This document shows positions 27,658 through 38,750 of a stretch of DNA of 64,000 bases, one piece after another. Below the pieces are notes generated by a model. The model had not been told where the DNA came from. It worked only from the letters and a program-made list of their open reading frames with translations, and made no database searches. This stretch comes from Arthrobacter sp. AQ5-05 (lineage in GTDB: Bacteria > Actinomycetota > Actinomycetes > Actinomycetales > Micrococcaceae). The stretch covers positions 62,001-126,000 of the forward strand of contig NZ_QMKQ01000010.1 in the NCBI RefSeq assembly GCF_003287975.1, read 5' to 3'. A program made the translations under genes and the position numbers. Every line of letters starts with the position of its first letter. Position 1 is the first letter of the stretch.

Positions 27658-27691
27658 AGAGCGCGACCTGCAAATCTGCAGGTCGCGCTCT
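27658..27691 (+). terminator. Hairpin downstream of tRNA-Arg
   Basis: A perfect 15-bp stem (27658-27672 with 27677-27691) with a 4-nt AATC loop directly follows the tRNA. The downstream TGTCG is not T-rich, but the strength and position support termination or 3' processing. Confidence 0.75.
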
Positions 27692-27874
27692 TGTCGTTGG
27701 GGCCGTTTCGGGTGTGCCCGGACGCCTTGGCCCTGCTGCGGGTTGGACAAGCGGCACGTGGGTGCATGCCCTGGCGATGCCCGGTTCCCACGGCTTGGCA
27801 AGTGCAGTCCATGGTCGTCGTGGCATCCATCGCCCTGTGCGGTTTCGGGGCGCGCCACACACCTCGGCGTTAAG

Positions 27875-27945
27875 AAAAAAGGTGCCGTCGACCGGTGAAA
27901 CCGTGGGATAACTCCCATTACATCCCACGGCACCGGTCGACGGCG
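27875..27945 (-). terminator. Strong minus-strand terminator with no adjacent gene
   Basis: The outer 13-bp stem CCGTCGACCGGTG/CACCGGTCGACGG (27885-27897, 27931-27943) encloses an inner 9-bp stem CCGTGGGAT/ATCCCACGG with a 12-nt loop. On the minus strand it is followed by six Ts (27880-27875). It lies 226 bp beyond the ROK stop, past another hairpin, so it may end a separate short transcript. Confidence 0.75.
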
Positions 27946-28058
27946 TCAAGAGCCGGGTCCCCAGCAGCCGACCTGCCGTTCCCCCACGCGTTAGCTTTGC
28001 GGAAAATCAAGACTGTCACACAAACAACGGTGGGCAGCTCGGATGCAACCAACTCTTA
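27881..28058 (-). ncRNA. Candidate small RNA
   Basis: A perfect -35 TTGACA (28093-28088, minus strand), a 17-nt spacer and a weak -10 TTAGAT (28070-28065) are followed about 180 nt later by the hairpin plus six Ts at 27875-27945. No open reading frame with a ribosome site lies between. The predicted transcript would be about 180 nt. It matches no RNA family I recognise, and the -10 is poor, so this remains a candidate. Confidence 0.3.
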
Positions 28059-28113
28059 CCGGTCATCTAAATCCATTAGAGATAGATTGTCAACCGACCC
28101 ATCAGTAGTAAGA

Positions 28114-28151
28114 CAATGGGTCGTCAGATAGTCACATCCGACGACCCATTG
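28114..28151 (-). terminator. Terminator hairpin after ROK repressor gene
   Basis: A 12-bp perfect stem CAATGGGTCGTC/GACGACCCATTG (28114-28125, 28140-28151) with a 14-nt loop lies 18 bp after the ROK stop. On the minus strand it is followed by the moderately T-rich TTACTACTG. Confidence 0.65.
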
Positions 28152-28168
28152 ACGCAATATTTGACCGC

Positions 28169-29398
28169 TTAGCGCAACAACAGCGCCGCGGCCTTGGGAG
28201 AAAGGCTCGCGTCCATGATGGCGCAGGCACCGCCAATCGCCCCCACCTCATGGCCCAAGGTCGAGGACCGGACCTCGACGGCATGGACGTTCTTGGAGCT
28301 GAAGCGTTCGTTGATGATTGCCCTCACGTCCTCCAGGCACCACTGGCCGACTTCGGACCACAACGGACCGGCAAGGACCACCAGCCCGACGTCCAGGGTG
28401 TTGCACAGTTGTCCGGCGACCTGGCCGACGTGGCCCATGCATTCACGGATCAGTTCCACGGCGGTTTCGTTGCCGGACTTCGCCAGGGCCACGATTTCGC
28501 CCATTCCGGCAGCGCGCTGTTCCGCGGTGCCGTCGTCGGGCACCGTGAGGCTCAGGCCGCGTGCGCGGGCTTGCTGCGCAATCAGGTTGAATGACAAGGA
28601 GGCGTGCAGGCAGTCGTTGCGGCCGCAGATGTCGCACTCCTGGGCAACGACACCGGTGGAGTAGTGCCCGATCTCGCCGGCGTTGTTGCTGATGCCACGG
28701 TGGATTTCGCCGTCCAGGACCATGCCTGCACCGATTCCGGCACCCACATACATCGTGACGAAGTTGTCGCGTTCGGCGTCATTGCCCTTCCACTGCTCGG
28801 CAATGGAAACGGCAATGGTGTCTTTTTCGATGACCACGTCGAGCTTGAGCATGCGGTGCAGCGGCTCGACCATGTCGACATCTTTCCAGCCGTCGAGCAG
28901 TGGCGGGTCGACCATGACCCCGCGATCGGGATCCAGTGGTCCGGGGACCACCACGCCCACGCCGAGCACGTTGCTGCGCGGCACGCCGGATTCGGAAATG
29001 ATCTCGTCCACGGTCTGCGCCATGGTCTCGATGGTTTTCTCCGGAACCTCGACGGCAGGGATATCCAGGCGACGCGAGTGCATGATCTCGCCACGGAGGT
29101 TCAGCATGACCACGGTGATGACTCCCGGGTCAAGATGGATGCCCACGGCCACCATGCGGTTGGCCTCGAGTTCCAGGACGGTGCGGGGCTTGCCCGGACC
29201 GGAAACAATCGTGCGGTCCTCGCGGACGAGCCCCTCGTCCAGAAGACGGCGCACGACGTTTGAAATGGTCTGCGGGGAAAGCCCGGTTGAGCCGGCAAGC
29301 TCTACACGGCTGACCCCGTCGACTGCACGGCGGATCGATTCAAAGATGACCGCCTGATTAAAATCCCCGAGTCGACCTAAGTTGGTGCCCCGCTGCAT
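28169..29398 (-). CDS. ROK-family transcriptional repressor (NagC/XylR-like)
   Basis: 409 residues. The N-terminal winged helix (SRVELAGSTGLSPQTISNVV, about residues 30-49) is followed by a ROK sugar-binding domain with GVGVVVPGPLD, YVGAGIGAGMV, AGEIGH and the zinc cluster CDICGRNDC. It should repress carbohydrate genes and release DNA on binding a sugar or sugar phosphate. The ATG at 29398 has GGAG 6 bp upstream; an in-frame TTG precedes it. No sugar operon is adjacent, so its targets lie elsewhere or are itself. Confidence 0.9.
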   Translation of the reverse strand: MQRGTNLGRLGDFNQAVIFESIRRAVDGVSRVELAGSTGLSPQTISNVVRRLLDEGLVREDRTIVSGPGKPRTVLELEANRMVAVGIHLDPGVITVVMLNLRGEIMHSRRLDIPAVEVPEKTIETMAQTVDEIISESGVPRSNVLGVGVVVPGPLDPDRGVMVDPPLLDGWKDVDMVEPLHRMLKLDVVIEKDTIAVSIAEQWKGNDAERDNFVTMYVGAGIGAGMVLDGEIHRGISNNAGEIGHYSTGVVAQECDICGRNDCLHASLSFNLIAQQARARGLSLTVPDDGTAEQRAAGMGEIVALAKSGNETAVELIRECMGHVGQVAGQLCNTLDVGLVVLAGPLWSEVGQWCLEDVRAIINERFSSKNVHAVEVRSSTLGHEVGAIGGACAIMDASLSPKAAALLLR

Positions 29399-29606
29399 CA
29401 ATTCTCCATTTGTAGATCCACTTTTGATCCCCCGTTGGCCTTGCCCGAACCGCTAGCCCCCAATGACTAGGACGGTTCGTCGGACGTGGCATCTGGCCGA
29501 ATTGACTCCAGTATCCACCGTTAAATGGAAAAACGCGCGCCGAGGCCTGTCCACAAAGCACGTTATCACTCCCGCCTGTGCTTTGAATGGTTGTTAAGCT
29601 CAAGTT

Positions 29607-30008
29607 GTGCCAAAGATTCTTACCATCGCCGCCCTGCAATTGCTCGACCCCTCCGGACGCATCCTTTTGGTGCGAAAACAAGGCACCGTGATGTTCATGC
29701 AACCCGGTGGCAAGCTCGAGCCCGGCGAAAGCCCCATGGCCGCGGTATTGCGCGAGGTCAAGGAGGAACTGGGCCTTGCCTTGCCACCTGGCCAGGTCGA
29801 AGCCCTGGGCCTGTGGAAGGGTCCGGCGGCCAACGAGGCCGACACGGACATCCATGCGCACCTCTTCGGGGCCAGTACTTCCGATACGCCCAGGATCCAG
29901 GCCGAGATCGAACAGATGCTCTGGATCGACCCGGCGACAGCACTCACCCGCGGCGACATCGCCCCGCTGCTGCGGGACAAGGTGCTGCCGGGATTGCTGG
30001 GCCGTTGA
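29607..30008 (+). CDS. Nudix hydrolase
   Basis: 133 residues from a GTG. The Nudix box is complete: GGKLEPGESPMAAVLREVKE followed by ELG, giving the Gx5Ex7REVxEExGU pattern at about residues 34-56. The family cleaves nucleoside diphosphates linked to another moiety; the substrate here is unknown. It is divergent from the ROK repressor gene and convergent with the ABC exporter gene (9-bp gap). No strong ribosome site is seen before the GTG. Confidence 0.9.
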   Translation: MPKILTIAALQLLDPSGRILLVRKQGTVMFMQPGGKLEPGESPMAAVLREVKEELGLALPPGQVEALGLWKGPAANEADTDIHAHLFGASTSDTPRIQAEIEQMLWIDPATALTRGDIAPLLRDKVLPGLLGR

Positions 30009-30017
30009 GCCCGGGGA

Positions 30018-31871
30018 TCACTGCGCGAACTGGGTGTCGTGCAGCTCGGCGTAGCGCCCGCGCACGGCCATGAGCTCGGAGTGGGTGCCGCGCTCGGCGA
30101 TCCGCCCGTCCTCGATGACCAGGATCAAGTCCGCGGAGCGGATGGTGGAGAGCCGGTGGGCAATCACCAACGCGGTGCGGTCCTGCAGGGCCTCGGCCAG
30201 GGCTGCCTGCACGGCGGCCTCGTTGGCCGAGTCCAGCGCCGCGGTGGCCTCATCGAGGATGACCACCTGCGGGGCTGCCAGCAGCAGCCGGGCGATGGTC
30301 ATGCGCTGGCGTTCCCCGCCCGAGAGCCGGTAGCCGCGCTCCCCAACCACGGTGTCCAGTCCGTCGGGCAGGGACGCGATGGTCGGTTCCAGGCGTGCCC
30401 TTTCCAGGGCCTGCCAGATCTCCGCGTCGCTGGCGCCGGGCTTCGCCAGGCGCAGGTTCGAGCCGATGGTCTCATGGAAGAGGTGCCCGTCCTGGGTGAC
30501 CATCGAGACCGTGGAGCGCAGCGAGTCGAGCTTGAGCTTGCGGATGTCGACCCCGGCCAGTTGCACGCTGCCGGAATCCACGTCGTAGAGCCGCGCCAGC
30601 AGCGAGGCGATGGTGGACTTTCCGGCACCCGAGGAACCGACCAGGGCCACCGTGGAGCCGGCGGGGATCTCGAAGTCGATGCCGTGCAGCACGGTTTCCC
30701 CGCCCCGGGTGTCGAGCACCGAGACGTCTTCCAGCGATGCAAGGGACACCTTCTCGGCGCTGGGGTAGGCGAAGGAGACGTTGGTGAACTTCACCGACAC
30801 CGGACCCGCATCCAGCACCCTGGCGTCGGGGGCATCGGTGATCAGCGGCTTGAGGTCCAGGATCTCAAAGACCCGGTCGAAGCTCACCAGTGCGCTGGTG
30901 ATCTCCACCCGGGCGTTGGCCAGGGCGGTCAGCGGGGCATAGAGCCGGGTCAGCAGCATCCCAAGGACCACCACGTCGCCGGCGGCCAGTTCCCCGCGCA
31001 TCGCGTAGACCCCGCCCAGCCCGTAGACCAGGGCAAGGGCCAGTGCGGCCACCAGGGTGAGCATGGAGACGAAGAAGAACTGGCGCATGGCCATCTTCAC
31101 CCCGATGTCCCGCACCCGTCCGGCGCGCAGCCCGAATTGGGCCGATTCCTCGGCCGGGCGGCCGAAGAGCTTGATCAAGGTGGCGCCGGGCGCGGAGAAG
31201 CGTTCGGTCATCTGGGTGCCCATGGAGGCGTTCAGATCCGCCGATTCCCGGCGCAGCAGCGCAATGGACTTCCCGAAGTGCCGGGCCGGGAGCAGGAAGA
31301 TCGGCAGCAATACCAGCGCCAGCGCGGTGACCTGCCAGGAGGTGGAGAACATGACCCCTGCGGTGAGCACCAGGGCCACGGTGTTGGACACCAGTCCCGA
31401 GAGCGTGCCGGCGAAGGCGGACTGGGCGCCGATCACGTCGTTGTTCAGTCGGCTGACCAGCGCGCCGGTGCGGGTGCGGGTGAAGAAGGCCACGGGCATC
31501 TTCTGCACGTGGTCAAAGACCGCGGTGCGCAGATCGAAGATGATTCCCTCACCCAGGCGCGAGGAATACCAGCGCACCACCAGCGAGACGATGGCATCGG
31601 CGACGGCCACGATCGCGATGATTCCGGCGATCTTCAGCACCACCTGGACCCCGGACTGGGCCACGATGGCATCGACCACGCGCCCGGCCAGCACCGGGGT
31701 GATCACCGCCAGCACCGCGGAGAACACCGAGAAGAGCACGAAGACCAGCAACCTGTTCTTGTAGCTCGCCGCAAAGGACAGCACCCGCCGCGGGGTCGTA
31801 TCCGCGTAGGCCTTGCCCTTGTCGCCGGACATCCGCCACAGCGAATGCCAGGCCGCGTTTTCCATGCTCAT
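30018..31871 (-). CDS. ABC exporter, fused permease-ATPase (MsbA/LmrA-like)
   Basis: 617 residues: six transmembrane helices in the first 340, then a nucleotide-binding domain with GSSGAGKST (Walker A), the LSGGERQRM signature, VVILDEATAALDS (Walker B) and an IAHRLSTI switch. Half-transporters of this type dimerise to export lipids, peptides or drugs. It stands alone with no partner gene, so it is probably a homodimer; the substrate is not indicated. Confidence 0.93.
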   Translation of the reverse strand: MSMENAAWHSLWRMSGDKGKAYADTTPRRVLSFAASYKNRLLVFVLFSVFSAVLAVITPVLAGRVVDAIVAQSGVQVVLKIAGIIAIVAVADAIVSLVVRWYSSRLGEGIIFDLRTAVFDHVQKMPVAFFTRTRTGALVSRLNNDVIGAQSAFAGTLSGLVSNTVALVLTAGVMFSTSWQVTALALVLLPIFLLPARHFGKSIALLRRESADLNASMGTQMTERFSAPGATLIKLFGRPAEESAQFGLRAGRVRDIGVKMAMRQFFFVSMLTLVAALALALVYGLGGVYAMRGELAAGDVVVLGMLLTRLYAPLTALANARVEITSALVSFDRVFEILDLKPLITDAPDARVLDAGPVSVKFTNVSFAYPSAEKVSLASLEDVSVLDTRGGETVLHGIDFEIPAGSTVALVGSSGAGKSTIASLLARLYDVDSGSVQLAGVDIRKLKLDSLRSTVSMVTQDGHLFHETIGSNLRLAKPGASDAEIWQALERARLEPTIASLPDGLDTVVGERGYRLSGGERQRMTIARLLLAAPQVVILDEATAALDSANEAAVQAALAEALQDRTALVIAHRLSTIRSADLILVIEDGRIAERGTHSELMAVRGRYAELHDTQFAQ

Positions 31872-31883
31872 GTGGTGCTCTTT

Positions 31884-32648
31884 TCATGCTGACGGGGCCA
31901 TGAAGCACGCAACGGGGATCCCGGAAGCCTGCCACTGGCCGATACTAGTCGGCAGGCATACCGCCGACTGTGGTTCCAACCGATTCTGCCTCGTTTTTCT
32001 TCCCCTGTTCGCCACCGGCACCCCGACCCGCCCGCGGCCGGCGCGGGCCGAGCGCGGCCGGCGCGGGCCGAGCGCGGCCGGGCACATGGCGGCAAGCACG
32101 ATCACGATCCCCACGACCGTCCGCACGTAGATGGCCGTGCCGTCGGCGGGCAGCAGCATGTCAAGCAGCAACGCACCGATCAGCTGGCCGGCAATCAGGC
32201 CCAGCCCGGTGACCAGGATCCCGATATGCCGTGTCAGGATGGCGGAAAGGATCAGGTTCCCGGCCCAGGGCACCGGGCACATACAGCCACGGCTCGGGGG
32301 CAGTAACGGGACGTGGCCGCCGAGGGCCGGCTTCAGCAGCCATGCCGCCAGCAGGACGACAGCTCCGAGGGTGTGGTTCACCAGGGCACCGGGCAGCGGG
32401 AAACCCACGCCCGCGGCCACTGTCCCATTGAAACCGTGCTGGGGACCCATGATGACGCCCGAGGCAAACACCGCCAGGATGGGCACCACCGGGGCAGCCG
32501 GGTCGGCCGGCCCGGCCGCGACCCCGTCCTGGAGCCGAATCCCCATTTCCCCGTTGATGCGGGCCTGCAGGGACATTGCGTGGCCCGCCAGCACGGCCGG
32601 CAGGACGCCGGCAACCATGATCGTGCGCGGGGAATACCTGGTGGACAC
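31884..32648 (-). pseudogene. YdcZ/DUF606-like membrane protein, apparently degraded
   Basis: An open frame of 254 residues from a GTG at 32648 (AAAGG upstream). Pieces resemble YdcZ/DUF606 small-multidrug-like transporters: AMSLQARINGEMGIRLQDG near the N-terminus and GALVNHTLGAVVLLAAWLL and IAGQLIGALLLDMLL later. However, the first half looks shortened and the middle (PPSRGCMCPVPWAGN) is atypical. After the last helix the frame enters a 20-bp GC-rich tandem repeat (32034-32080). Dropping one unit gives an alternative hydrophilic tail ending at a TAG at 31945. The gene is probably decaying or repeat-altered; a functional protein is not excluded. Confidence 0.5.
32034..32080. repeat. 20-bp GC-rich tandem repeat, about 2.35 copies
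   Basis: The unit GCGCGGGCCGAGCGCGGCCG occurs at 32041-32060 and 32061-32080, with a partial copy at 32034-32040. It lies in the 3' coding end of the YdcZ-like gene. The unit length is not a multiple of three, so a change in copy number shifts the frame. Confidence 0.9.
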
Positions 32649-32778
32649 GTGTGTACCTTTGGCGCTTTGGGCTGGACGGCTCGATGAACCAGCGGGCCTA
32701 TCCATCCCCGGTCCGGCACTGGGCCAACATTCCCAATGGATGGGGTTGTCGGTGCGGGCCCTGCCGACCGGCGCCGGC

Positions 32779-35118
<2,340 letters not shown>

Positions 35119-35199
35119 GTGTCCTCCACGTTCAACAACGGTATCGCGGACCGCGGCCGCTCGCGTGCCCTGACGGGGAAACCCGTTTCCGGATGGTTC

Positions 35200-36033
35200 C
35201 TAGGAACCGGATCCAACCCTGTCGGCATGCGTATATATGTTTACCGTACTACCCCGGGAGAATGCCGCAAGTGTCAACCCGGTTTCATCGGCCAGTTCCA
35301 CTGCCAGCGAAGAAGGAGCACTGACGGCCGACAGCACCGGAATCCCGGCCATCGCGGCCTTTTGCACCAGTTCGAAAGAGGCCCGCCCGGAGACTTGCAG
35401 GACGGAGTCATGAAGCGGTAATTTATGCTCGCGCAGCGCGGCCCCGACGACCTTGTCCACGGCGTTGTGCCGTCCCACGTCCTCGCGCAGCACCAGCAGT
35501 TCCCCGGCGGTGGTGAACAGGCCTGCGGCGTGCACTCCCCCGGTGGCGGAGAACAGTTCCTGGGCCTCGCGCAGGGTGTCGGGCATCTTCAACAGCGTCT
35601 GGACCGGCAGGTGGCCGCGGGCCGGATCCAGCGGGTAGGAGGACTTCTTGGCGACCTCGTCGATGGAGTTGGTCCCGCAGATCCCGCAGGCGGAGGAGGT
35701 CACCACATGCCGTGCCGCGGACAGGTCCGGGGACTGTGCCCCGAAGCCGAGCTGCACGTCAATGACGTTGAAGGTTTGGTTGCCGTCCTCGTCGGTGCCG
35801 GCGCAATAGCGCATGGACACCAGGTGCTCGGTGCGGCTGATGAGGCCCTCGGCCAGCAGGAAACCTGCAACCATGTCGAAGTCGTCGCCCGGGGTGCGCA
35901 TTGAGGTGGTGAAGGAGGTGCCGTTGAAGCGTATTTCCAGCGGCTCCTCGACGGCAAGCTTTTCCTCGCGGGCGAGCCGTGCCCCGTCCAGTGTTGCCCT
36001 GGTGATGCGCCTGCGGACTATTTTCCGTCCCAT
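35200..36033 (-). CDS. fdhD: Formate dehydrogenase accessory sulfurtransferase
   Basis: 277 residues, normal for FdhD. The sulfur-carrying cysteines C116 and C119 are in SSACGICGT, and the C-terminal part has EDVGRHNAVDKV and VSGRASFELVQKA. FdhD passes sulfur from a cysteine desulfurase to the molybdenum cofactor and is needed for formate dehydrogenase activity. Its place between the FdhF/YdeP gene and moeA fits that role. Confidence 0.96.
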   Translation of the reverse strand: MGRKIVRRRITRATLDGARLAREEKLAVEEPLEIRFNGTSFTTSMRTPGDDFDMVAGFLLAEGLISRTEHLVSMRYCAGTDEDGNQTFNVIDVQLGFGAQSPDLSAARHVVTSSACGICGTNSIDEVAKKSSYPLDPARGHLPVQTLLKMPDTLREAQELFSATGGVHAAGLFTTAGELLVLREDVGRHNAVDKVVGAALREHKLPLHDSVLQVSGRASFELVQKAAMAGIPVLSAVSAPSSLAVELADETGLTLAAFSRGSTVNIYTHADRVGSGS

Positions 36034-36088
36034 GTCCTTCTCTTGCCTTTCCGGCCTTGGCTGTTGTTTCTACGAGTTGCCGGGCCAG

Positions 36089-37282
36089 CTACCACGGTAA
36101 CCGAAGGTAGGAAACCGGGGAGCCGGCATTCGCCCCGTCCTGCCCGACCACCAGGATCGCATCGGCCGCGGCCAGCCCGCGCAGCATCGCCGGGGAGACA
36201 TGCTCCGCCGGGGCCAGGGCATCGGGCCCTGCGGGACCGGGGATCCAGCGGGCCGGGACCAGGCGGGTGCGCCCGGGCAGCGGGGCGAAGTCCGCGGCGA
36301 AGGTCGCGGAGCGCAGCCTGGCCGTTTCGCGCCCGGTGGCCCCGCGCAGCAGCGGGTCCAGCAGCGTGGCGACGGCCATGAGCGCGGCCAGCGGGTTTCC
36401 GGGCAGGGCGACCAACAGCCGGTTTCCGGGCAGTGTCGAAAGCATCGAGGGGTGGCCGGGGCGCATGGCGATGGAGGGGACCACTTCCGTTCCGCCCACT
36501 TCGCGAACCGCGGCGCGCACGAAGTCCCGATCGGAGAACCCGGTGCCGCCGGTGGTGACGATGATGTTCGCCGCCCGGGCCGGTGCCGAGTCGATCGCCG
36601 CCACCGTGGCTTCGAGGCTGTCCCCGATGCGCACCGCGCTGCCGACGGTGCCGCCCAGGGCGGCCACGACCTGGGGCAGCACCGGGGAGAACCCGTCGCG
36701 GACCTGTCCGGGGGCCGGGTGCCCCACAGCGATGACTTCGTCGCCCGTGAACACCAGGTGCACCGAGGGGGTTGCCGCCACCAGGAGTTCGTCGTGGCCC
36801 GAGACCGCCGCCGTGGCGATCACCCCTGCCCGCAGGGGGGTTCCGGAGCGGGCCAGCAGCTCGCCCTTGGCGGCTTCGGTTCCGGCGGGGCGGATGTCGG
36901 CCCCGAGGCGCAGTTGGCGGTCGCCGTGGAGCAGCCCGCCTTCCAGCCGGGAGTGCTCGACGCGCAGGATGGCTGTGGTGCCTTCGGGAACCAGCGACCC
37001 GGTGACCACCGCGGTGGCTTCTGAGGAGCCAAGCACCAGGTTTTCGCCCGCGCCCGGGTTGCCGGCCAGCGCCCTGAGCAGCTGCCAGGGTCCAGTGCCG
37101 TTGACCGCGTATCCGTCCATGGCGGAGGTCGCGCAATGCGGCATCGGGTAGGCGGTCACCAGGTCGGCGGCGAGGATCCGTCCTGCGGCAAGGTGCAGGG
37201 GAACCGTTTGGGGCGCGGCGGCGATCCGGGTGCCCAGCCGGTGGGCCTCGGTGCGGGCGCCGTCCCAGGATTGGTCTTTCAA
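36089..37282 (-). CDS. moeA: Molybdopterin molybdenumtransferase
   Basis: 397 residues. MoeA landmarks: PMPHCATSAMDGYAV, the VFTGDEV segment, VTTGGTGFSDRDF and LPGNPLAALMAV. It inserts molybdate into adenylylated molybdopterin. It is followed by fdhD and preceded, 11 bp away, by the DUF6457 gene, in one transcription unit with mobA and the HNH gene. No moaA, moaC, moaD or moaE lies in the window, so earlier cofactor steps must be encoded elsewhere. Confidence 0.94.
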   Translation of the reverse strand: MKDQSWDGARTEAHRLGTRIAAAPQTVPLHLAAGRILAADLVTAYPMPHCATSAMDGYAVNGTGPWQLLRALAGNPGAGENLVLGSSEATAVVTGSLVPEGTTAILRVEHSRLEGGLLHGDRQLRLGADIRPAGTEAAKGELLARSGTPLRAGVIATAAVSGHDELLVAATPSVHLVFTGDEVIAVGHPAPGQVRDGFSPVLPQVVAALGGTVGSAVRIGDSLEATVAAIDSAPARAANIIVTTGGTGFSDRDFVRAAVREVGGTEVVPSIAMRPGHPSMLSTLPGNRLLVALPGNPLAALMAVATLLDPLLRGATGRETARLRSATFAADFAPLPGRTRLVPARWIPGPAGPDALAPAEHVSPAMLRGLAAADAILVVGQDGANAGSPVSYLRLPW

Positions 37283-37293
37283 CGCGGCGCGGC

Positions 37294-37572
37294 TCAGGCG
37301 TCGTCGGTGGAGGCGGGGCGTGCGGCCAGCACTGTCCGTGCCAGGGAGTCGGCCGACTCCATCGCCGGTTTCGTGCCGGCCCGGCCGCTGCCCACGGCAA
37401 GGCCTGCCACATAACCGGCCACGTAGGTGGTCAGCGGGGCGGCGGGGCGGACGATGGTGTGCGCGGCAACGCCGGCCAGCGAGAGCACCTGGTCGATGTC
37501 GATTTCGGTGTCGTTGAGTTCATACGCCGCCAGGAGTTCCCTGACCCATTGATCGAGCTGGGCTTCCGGCAT
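37294..37572 (-). CDS. DUF6457 protein
   Basis: 92 residues, acidic and largely helical (LDQWVRELLAAYELNDTEID), ending in an Ala/Ser-rich tail. This domain occurs in actinobacteria next to, or fused to, MobA, and here it lies 15 bp downstream of mobA and 11 bp upstream of moeA. A role in molybdenum-cofactor assembly is inferred from context only. Confidence 0.75.
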   Translation of the reverse strand: MPEAQLDQWVRELLAAYELNDTEIDIDQVLSLAGVAAHTIVRPAAPLTTYVAGYVAGLAVGSGRAGTKPAMESADSLARTVLAARPASTDDA

Positions 37573-37587
37573 GATGCATTCTCCTTG

Positions 37588-38256
37588 TCAGTGGCCGTTG
37601 GCCACCGCTATCCCGTGCCGCCCGGCATCCCCGGGCGTATCGATGTCGCTGAAGTCCGCGTCGGGAAGCTTCAGCCGTTCCATCTGCACTGTAGCAAGCA
37701 GACGCATCATTGACGCATTCTCGAGACTTCCGCGGGGTTCGGAGGCCCGGCTGATGGCTTCGCGCAAGGAGGAGGTTAGGACAGCGCAGGAGAGCGTCTG
37801 CAGCACCCCGGAGGCATCCTGGGGCACCCATGCCTCGGTTCCCTGAACCGGGTTGTCGGTGGCGGCCAGCAGTGCCGCGACCACCGGGCCCGGATCCAGG
37901 AGGTCGGAGGCCAGCACGATGGTCAGCTCGGAAGCCTCGTTTTCGCGCTGCGCGCTTTCGTCGTCGGGTCCGTCGTCCAGGGCGGCCCGTCCGGCGGCGA
38001 CCGCCGCGGCGGGGCCCGCAAAGGTTGGATACTCGCGGGTGATGACCACGCGCTGGTGGTCCGGGGCACAGTCCATGTACCGGGTGACGGCTTCGGCCAG
38101 GGCATGGGCGCCGACCACGGCGATGGCCTGGGCGTCACGGACGGCGTTGAGCGAATGCTCCAGCAACGTCTCGCCGCGGTGTTCAAGAAGGGGCTTGCTG
38201 ACCCCGCCGAGCCGGGACCCACGGCCACCGGCCACGATGATCGCATCGAATTTCAT
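37588..38256 (-). CDS. mobA: Molybdenum cofactor guanylyltransferase
   Basis: 222 residues from an ATG with GGAG upstream, overlapping the HNH stop (ATGA). The nucleotidyltransferase signature is IIVAGGRGSRLGGVSKPLL at the N-terminus, a variant of LAGGxSxRMGxxK. FAGPAAAVAAG follows, and DIDTP near the end is the family metal/GTP site. It makes MGD from molybdopterin and GTP, as required by the bis-MGD enzyme encoded downstream. Confidence 0.9.
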   Translation of the reverse strand: MKFDAIIVAGGRGSRLGGVSKPLLEHRGETLLEHSLNAVRDAQAIAVVGAHALAEAVTRYMDCAPDHQRVVITREYPTFAGPAAAVAAGRAALDDGPDDESAQRENEASELTIVLASDLLDPGPVVAALLAATDNPVQGTEAWVPQDASGVLQTLSCAVLTSSLREAISRASEPRGSLENASMMRLLATVQMERLKLPDADFSDIDTPGDAGRHGIAVANGH

Positions 38257-38750
38257 GCTGCACTCCGTAAAAAGGGACTCCAAGCCTCTGCGGGGCGTTC
38301 CAGTTCGGTGATGAACCATTGGGCGCCTCGCGGTCGGCTCGGGGCGAACCGCAGCTTCCAGCCCAGCTGTGCCAGCGTCCGGTCTCCCTTGGCGCTGTTG
38401 CAGCCTTGGCATGCCGCTACTAAATTCTCCCATGAATCCTCGCCGCCGCGGCTCCGCGGCACGATGTGGTCGATCGTGTTGGCGCTTCGTCCGCAGTACG
38501 CGCAGCGGTGCCCGTCGCGGCGCAGCACCCCGCGGCGCGAGACATTGGCCACGGAGCGGTACGGCAGGCGGATGTAGCGGTTCAGCAGGATCACCGTGGG
38601 CCTGGGCACCACCTGGTTGACCCCGACGACCGGGTCCCGGTCGTCATCGGCAAGGACGGTGGCCTTTCCGGTGAGGACAAGGAGAAGTGCCCGGCGGAAG
38701 GTAATGACCGCCAGCGGTTCAAATCCTGCATTCAGTACAAGGGTTCGCAT
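38253..38750 (-). CDS. HNH endonuclease family protein
   Basis: 165 residues from an ATG (MRTLVLNAGFEPL) with GAGG 8 bp upstream. The C-terminal HNH zinc module is complete: CAYCG, TIDHIVPRSRGG, and NLVAACQGCNSAKGD. Single-domain proteins of this type are very common in actinobacteria, and their targets are unknown. The overlap with mobA suggests they are cotranscribed, but no molybdenum role is implied. Confidence 0.92.
   Translation of the reverse strand: MRTLVLNAGFEPLAVITFRRALLLVLTGKATVLADDDRDPVVGVNQVVPRPTVILLNRYIRLPYRSVANVSRRGVLRRDGHRCAYCGRSANTIDHIVPRSRGGEDSWENLVAACQGCNSAKGDRTLAQLGWKLRFAPSRPRGAQWFITELERPAEAWSPFLRSAA

Larger units (their letters stand above)
27692..28168. other. Intergenic region with AT-rich segment, possible small RNA
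   Basis: No protein gene is supported between the tRNA-Arg terminator and the ROK gene. It holds three minus-strand signals: a hairpin just past the ROK stop, a TTGACA promoter-like box at 28088-28093, and a second hairpin with a T-run at 27875-27945. The part from about 28000 to 28110 is clearly richer in A+T than its surroundings. Confidence 0.5.

Noticed and set aside
27900-28058. 6C RNA or 6S RNA in the ROK-tRNA gap
   Set aside because: The expected C-rich loops of 6C RNA are absent on the minus strand and the structure does not show the central bubble of 6S RNA, so it was left as an unclassified candidate.
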